Positions 5,306 through 5,667 of a stretch of 5,667 bases of DNA are shown here, one piece after another. The stretch is taken from the NCBI GenBank assembly GCA_013694645.1, contig JACDBZ010000022.1:1-5667 (forward strand), given 5' to 3'. How positions within the stretch are numbered: position 1 is the first letter of the stretch; each line of letters opens with the position of its first letter. Below the pieces are notes generated by a model. The model worked only from the letters and a program-made list of their open reading frames with translations. It did no database searches and was not told the origin of the DNA. The translations under genes were made by a program, and so were the position numbers. Source of the DNA: Chloroflexota bacterium (GTDB lineage: Bacteria; Chloroflexota; Limnocylindria; QHBO01).

Positions 5306-5667
5306 ATGCCGACCACGGTCGGTGCCACCTCCGATCTGCTCGCCGCCATCGGCAATACGCCGATGGTGGAGCTGCCCCGGCTGGCCCCGCATGAGGGCGT
5401 GCACCTGTACGCCAAGCTGGAGGGCAACAACCCGACCGGCAGCGTCAAGGACCGGGTTGCGCGCGCGATGGTCGAGTCCGCGCTCGCGGATGGTTCGCTG
5501 CAGCCGGGCCAGACGATCCTCGAGCCATCGAGTGGCAACACGGGGATCAGCCTGGCCATGATCGGCTCGCGCCTGGGCCACCCTGTCACGGTGGTGATGC
5601 CGGACAACACGACCCCCGAGCGCGAGCAGCTGCTGCGCCTGTTCGGCGCCGAGATCGTCTTTTCGCC
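5306..5667 (+). CDS. cysM: Cysteine synthase CysM-type (PLP-dependent), N-terminal part (3' truncated by window)
   Basis: ATG 5306 lies 4 nt after the carrier stop, and the frame runs open to the window end, giving 120 full codons of a protein normally about 310-325 residues long. It belongs to the cysteine synthase/cystathionine beta-synthase PLP family: AIGNTPMVELPRL at 15-26, NPTGSVKDR at 42-50 with the PLP lysine K48, and the substrate/phosphate-binding loop EPSSGNTGISLAM at 73-85. The wording (AKLEGNNPTGSVKDR, EPSSGNTGISLAM, VMPDNTTPERxQLLxLFGAEI) is especially close to M. tuberculosis CysM. That enzyme uses O-phosphoserine and CysO-thiocarboxylate rather than O-acetylserine and sulfide. 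The residue that sets phosphoserine preference in CysM (Arg220 in M. tuberculosis) lies beyond the window, so substrate use is inferred from the neighbouring carrier. The product, cysteine, is the substrate of SufS upstream. Confidence 0.93.
   Translation, partial: MPTTVGATSDLLAAIGNTPMVELPRLAPHEGVHLYAKLEGNNPTGSVKDRVARAMVESALADGSLQPGQTILEPSSGNTGISLAMIGSRLGHPVTVVMPDNTTPEREQLLRLFGAEIVFS

Noticed and set aside
4750..5610. Minus-strand open frame spanning the E1 end, the gap, cysO and cysM
   Set aside because: It crosses three plus-strand genes supported by clear motifs and has no recognisable domain of its own.

Overview
This window is a tightly packed, all-plus-strand sulfur and iron-sulfur gene cluster from a high-GC bacterium that uses several GTG starts. 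Gene order from left to right: the 3' end of sufD, a small Rieske ferredoxin, an Rrf2-family regulator, sufC, sufS, sufU, a rhodanese-E1 (MoeB/ThiF-like) fusion, a CysO-type sulfur carrier, and the 5' end of a CysM-type cysteine synthase. A SUF operon with SufU and a Rieske protein, joined to a CysO/CysM cysteine route, suggests Actinobacteriota or Chloroflexota. The Rrf2 gene inside the operon (rather than an upstream ArsR/DeoR-type SufR) and the short SufU lean towards Chloroflexota. This placement is inference from gene content only.

Layout. Positions 1-3783 hold the Fe-S assembly part: SufD (scaffold), SufC (ATPase), SufS (cysteine desulfurase) and SufU (sulfur acceptor), with the Rieske protein and an IscR-like regulator between sufD and sufC. 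Genes overlap by 4 nt (sufD/Rieske, rrf2/sufC, sufU/E1) or lie 4-16 nt apart, so they are probably co-transcribed and often translationally coupled. Positions 3780-5667 hold the sulfur-carrier part: an E1-like activating enzyme with an N-terminal rhodanese domain, the ubiquitin-like carrier, and the synthase that would use its thiocarboxylate.

The only sizeable gap in recognised genes is 109 nt (4917-5025). It is spanned by a 38-codon reading frame that starts in an ATGA overlap with the E1 gene and stops in a GTGA overlap with the carrier gene. It is rich in cysteine codons and contains several inverted repeats, so it could be a cysteine-sensing leader, but this is unproven.

Proposed joint function: SufS takes sulfur from cysteine for SufU and SufBCD, while the E1-rhodanese, carrier and CysM would make cysteine through a protein thiocarboxylate, resupplying SufS. 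Points of most interest: the carrier ends in Gly-Gly-Phe-Arg rather than a free Gly-Gly and so seems to need trimming; the E1 fusion has its rhodanese domain at the N-terminus, opposite to MOCS3/Uba4 and MoeZ; SufU lacks the insertion of Bacillus-type SufU; and there is the possible leader peptide. No tRNA, rRNA, CRISPR, insertion sequence or convincing intrinsic terminator was seen.
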